This document shows, piece after piece, positions 6,092-7,821 of a stretch of 7,821 bases of DNA. Position numbers and translations under genes: made by a program. The stretch's first letter is position 1, and the number at the start of each line of letters is the position of its first letter. Under the pieces are notes generated by a model. It saw only the letters and a program-made list of their open reading frames with translations. It searched no databases and was not told the DNA's origin. This stretch comes from Deltaproteobacteria bacterium (GTDB lineage: Bacteria; Desulfobacterota; GWC2-55-46; JADFVP01), in contig JAJRYL010000119.1 in the NCBI GenBank assembly GCA_024275855.1, positions 1-7,821 on the forward strand, given 5' to 3'.

Positions 6092-6244
6092 CTATTTTTT
6101 TCTATCTACCTTAATAGCGGCCCTGAGCGCCTTCTGTTCCATACTGCGCACGGTTTTACTATCAGGAAGGCTGCCCTTTGTCTTCTCGTACTGCTTATAC
6201 ATGCGCCCTACAAGCTTCTCAACAGCTTGTCTGCAACCCATCAT
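6092..6244 (-). CDS. Small 50-residue helical protein
   Basis: Starts at ATG 6244, sharing the A of the previous gene's TAA (TAATG). A second ATG follows immediately at 6241 and is better spaced from the AAAAGGA ribosome site (5 nt rather than 2), so the product has 49 or 50 residues. It is basic and probably helical (QAVEKLVGRMYKQYEK, then SLPDSKTVRSMEQKALRAA) and ends in Lys/Arg. I do not recognise it. The overlap with the upstream frame, codon content like its neighbours and a good ribosome site support a real gene. It ends in TAG, otherwise used as a gene's only stop just once in the window (at 3786). Reading through would add only 14 codons before TAA. Confidence 0.6.
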   Translation of the reverse strand: MMGCRQAVEKLVGRMYKQYEKTKGSLPDSKTVRSMEQKALRAAIKVDRKK

Positions 6245-6714
6245 TATCCTTTTGTTCTCTTATACGATTCGATAACCTGGTCCGGCAAAGCCCTTTTATT
6301 CAGCAATTCAAGACCTTTAACTTTTTCAAGACCAAGCAGTTCTCTTACCTCGGGCCCCATATTCACAACAGGAATCTTATCAGGAAGGTCGAGAAAATCA
6401 TCCGACGGAAAGCTGACCCCGCTACTCATAAGCGACCGGTCCGCTCTTAGCGAATCTTCCATACGCCTCAACAGCCCTTCATCAACCGGCAGTACCGGAA
6501 CCCACTTATCTTTCCAGTAACGAAGAGCAGCCTCGCCAAGCTCATCGACCTTTATAGTCTGCACATATTTAACCCCGCCTTCGTACTCCGTGTACTGTCG
6601 GTTCCACATCCAAAAGTTATCTAACGCAGTACCCATCCACGATATGCCTCCGAAGCTGTTGCAGGCCAACGGGATATAACCCTTTTTCAAGATCGATTCC
6701 TTAACGGCAGACAT
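6244..6714 (-). CDS. Unassigned 156-residue head-region protein
   Basis: The frame opens at ATG 6726, but GGAGG at 6720-6724 is 5 nt before ATG 6714, so I start there with MSAVKESILKKGYIPLACNS. The N-terminal third is Trp/Tyr-rich (SWMGTALDNFWMWNRQYTEY). The middle has KDKWVPVLPVDEGLLRRMEDSL, shown here only as landmark residues W and VLPVDEGLL. The C-terminal third is helical (EVRELLGLEKVKGLELLNK). There is no membrane segment or recognisable catalytic motif. It follows the capsid gene after a terminator-like hairpin and overlaps the next gene by one base. Its place between capsid and connector genes suggests a head-assembly, decoration or completion role, but I do not recognise the family. 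The strong ribosome site and conserved-looking composition make it a real gene. Confidence 0.65.
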   Translation of the reverse strand: MSAVKESILKKGYIPLACNSFGGISWMGTALDNFWMWNRQYTEYEGGVKYVQTIKVDELGEAALRYWKDKWVPVLPVDEGLLRRMEDSLRADRSLMSSGVSFPSDDFLDLPDKIPVVNMGPEVRELLGLEKVKGLELLNKRALPDQVIESYKRTKG

Positions 6715-6719
6715 CTCTT

Positions 6720-6724
6720 CCTCC
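6720..6724 (-). promoter_or_regulatory. Ribosome binding site deciding the 156-residue start
   Basis: GGAGG lies 5 nt before ATG 6714 and overlaps the upstream in-frame ATG at 6726. The same arrangement (ATGGAGGAAG then a second ATG) occurs at the chaperone gene, 842-854. In both, the inner ATG is the better start. Confidence 0.65.
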
Positions 6725-6734
6725 ATCTTTTTTT

Positions 6735-6771
6735 AAAAAGAGAGGGGGTTTACACCCCCCCCCACTCTTTT
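6735..6771 (-). terminator. Rho-independent-type terminator after the capsid gene
   Basis: On the transcribed strand AAAAGAG pairs with CTCTTTT (7 bp). One T-T mismatch follows, then five G pair with five C across a loop of about 10 nt. The stem ends in a run of T. It lies 15 bases after the capsid stop. The fold is nearly symmetric, so it could also act on the opposite strand. It would reduce readthrough and keep capsid message above that of the downstream genes. One arm contains a run of nine G (6755-6763 as C on the plus strand), allowing alternative registers of the upper stem. Confidence 0.7.
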
Positions 6772-6785
6772 AACAACAGACTCTT

Positions 6786-7652
6786 TTACTCGTGGTCGGT
6801 TATGATCTTAACTCCGCCGCTCGCGCCGGTATCGACACATCCCTTTCCGTATATTGCCGTTACGACAATTTCCGTTGCCCGTAACGACGCGTCCCTTTGC
6901 AGTTCGGTATTTATACCGGTCTTCAAGACATAAGCAAGCCCGGACTGGTTACCAAGCGGCATCATTACGCCCTGCCTGTCGGCGTTGACATTTACGGAAG
7001 CGCAGTTCGTTGACTGAAAAACATCTATACCGTAAAGGCTCGCCATAGCGCCAAGATCTTCAGCCGGAGCGGATGGCCCGCCCCAGAGAGAGCCCGGAGA
7101 ACTCATAATATTCACCCTTAAGTCATGTATCTGAATAGGATGAAGCACAGCAACAAAAGGCCCCTTGGCGTTTGCGGCCTCAAGCGTATAGATGGCTTCG
7201 AGAAAATTGGCCTCGCTTATATTTACACCCGTAGTACCGACAGTACTGGTAAAGCTGTTAACGGTCGTTAACAGATCAGTATCTATCTTGTTGGCGAGCG
7301 CCTTGCCAAGCTCTGTAGCGTACGGCTCTAAACCGCCAAGTACGGACGAACTGTTAAGCAGTATGTCGGTGACCGTAATCATTATTCCGGCCTCGGTAAC
7401 ACTGACGCTTGTTGAAGTCGTATCAACGGCACTGTTACTCATGTCCGCAGCCTCGGTTAAATTGCCGGCGGTAAGCAGCGGCCAGTGCGGAAACTTTACG
7501 TTAAGGGTGGACTCTGAGCTTATATCCGCAACACGTACGAGTGATGGCATTACCGCCTCTGAATACGCCGCATCTATTACAAGCCTTGAAACAATCTCGG
7601 CCGCGACAAGTTCTCCGGCCGAGCCTACGTTTGTTGTTACTTCGTTTGCCAT
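6786..7652 (-). CDS. Major capsid protein (HK97-fold type)
   Basis: A 288-residue protein starting at ATG 7652 with AAGGAG 8 nt upstream. The N-terminus (ANEVTTNVGSAGELVAAEIV) leads straight into an arm and E-loop-like region (VKFPHWPLLTAGNLTEAAD, near 52-70). A spine helix (EPYATELGKALANKIDTDLL, 109-128) and the P-domain landmark GPFVAVLHPIQIHDLR (164-179) follow. The A-domain-like C-terminal part includes LYGIDVFQSTN and ELQRDASLRATEIVVTAIYG. This order is typical of HK97-fold capsid proteins, which assemble into the icosahedral shell. There is no N-terminal delta or scaffold domain, so a separate scaffold is expected upstream, outside the window. Length fits the compact members of the fold. 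The capsid call is confident, but the exact family is not. Confidence 0.85.
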   Translation of the reverse strand: MANEVTTNVGSAGELVAAEIVSRLVIDAAYSEAVMPSLVRVADISSESTLNVKFPHWPLLTAGNLTEAADMSNSAVDTTSTSVSVTEAGIMITVTDILLNSSSVLGGLEPYATELGKALANKIDTDLLTTVNSFTSTVGTTGVNISEANFLEAIYTLEAANAKGPFVAVLHPIQIHDLRVNIMSSPGSLWGGPSAPAEDLGAMASLYGIDVFQSTNCASVNVNADRQGVMMPLGNQSGLAYVLKTGINTELQRDASLRATEIVVTAIYGKGCVDTGASGGVKIITDHE

Positions 7653-7707
7653 GTATATAACTCCTTCTCGATTATTCTCTTCTTAAACTCTTTTTTTTAC
7701 GTTCCTA

Positions 7708-7821
7708 TTAGTTACTTCCACTCTTGAACTTGCGTCTGCGTGCCTCTAAAAACGGATTTTTCACATCGTGAAACTTATAAATCTGACCGGAAGCCCCGGC
7801 GATTGTTATGCCCTCTTGCAG
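7708..7821 (-). CDS. C-terminal end of an unassigned gene upstream of the capsid gene (partial)
   Basis: The frame is open from the window edge for 37 codons and ends in tandem TAA TAG. The visible part has GITIAGASGQIYKFHDV, then NPFLEARRRKFKSGSN, with a strongly basic tail. The stop lies 55 bases before the capsid start, and no terminator is visible in the gap, so both genes may share a transcript. In this position phages usually carry scaffold, protease or portal-associated genes, but the fragment is too short to assign and shows no diagnostic motif. Confidence 0.55.
   Translation of the reverse strand: MQEGITIAGASGQIYKFHDVKNPFLEARRRKFKSGSN

Noticed and set aside
6083..6520. 145-codon plus-strand open frame opposite the 50- and 156-residue genes
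   Set aside because: Low-complexity Ser/Leu-rich translation, opposite two minus-strand genes with good ribosome sites. No independent support.
6755..6763. Nine-base homopolymer as a phase-variable coding switch
   Set aside because: It lies between genes, inside a terminator-like hairpin, and no frame is switched by its length.
7192..7686. 164-codon open frame on the plus strand
   Set aside because: Antisense to the capsid gene, with a low-complexity Ser/Val/Thr composition that mirrors that gene's codons.
52..7821. Genome-wide recoding of TAG as an amino acid, suggested by the TAG at 3786
   Set aside because: The other long genes contain no in-frame TAG, whereas recoded phages use it freely. 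TGA and TAA end the other genes, so only a local readthrough at 3786 remains plausible.

Overview
The window is a block of a tailed-phage (or prophage) virion-morphogenesis module. Every credible gene lies on the minus strand, so transcription runs from base 7821 towards base 1. The order is major capsid protein, small head-region genes, surface-type beta-rich proteins, connector or adaptor, tail terminator, tail tube, then frameshifted tail chaperone. There is one tube-type major tail protein, and no sheath gene between it and the terminator-like gene. This favours a siphovirus-like long non-contractile tail (inference). The host cannot be named from the window. Starts are bacterial, with AAGGAG/GGAGG ribosome sites, and no host genes, tRNAs, integrase, insertion sequences or CRISPR are visible.

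Layout in transcription order: (1) 7708-7821, C-terminal end of an unassigned gene; (2) 6786-7652, HK97-fold-like major capsid protein, followed by a strong terminator-like hairpin with a 9-G run (6735-6771); (3) 6244-6714 and 6092-6244, two unassigned small proteins joined by a TAATG overlap; (4) a 148-bp spacer with remnants of open frames (5944-6091); (5) 4717-5943 and 3786-4715, two beta-rich proteins of the kind phages display on the head or as fibres; (6) 3603-3785, a 60-codon module in the same frame as the preceding gene and separated from it by one TAG codon; (7) 3401-3601, a very basic 66-residue protein; (8) 2520-3404, a beta plus helical connector-like protein carrying a second copy of the same module; (9) 2041-2472, a probable tail terminator; (10) 897-1988, the tail tube protein; (11) 468-842 and 52-471, tail assembly chaperone and its -1 frameshift extension; (12) 1-71, the start of the next gene, where a tape measure protein is expected.

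The capsid protein builds the shell. The adaptor-like and terminator-like proteins join shell to tail. The tube polymerises around the tape measure with help from the chaperone pair. From 5943 to 2520 the genes are separated by 1, 0 and 1 nt or overlap by 4 nt, which suggests translational coupling.

Two recoding signals stand out. First, a canonical A AAA AAC slippery heptamer lies directly before the chaperone stop. It is followed after 7 nt by a perfect 10-bp stem whose loop can pair with downstream sequence, predicting a pseudoknot-stimulated -1 frameshift. Second, an in-frame amber codon appears to cut a recognisable module off the C-terminus of the 309-residue surface-type protein. This suggests either regulated amber readthrough of a virion protein or a recently split gene.
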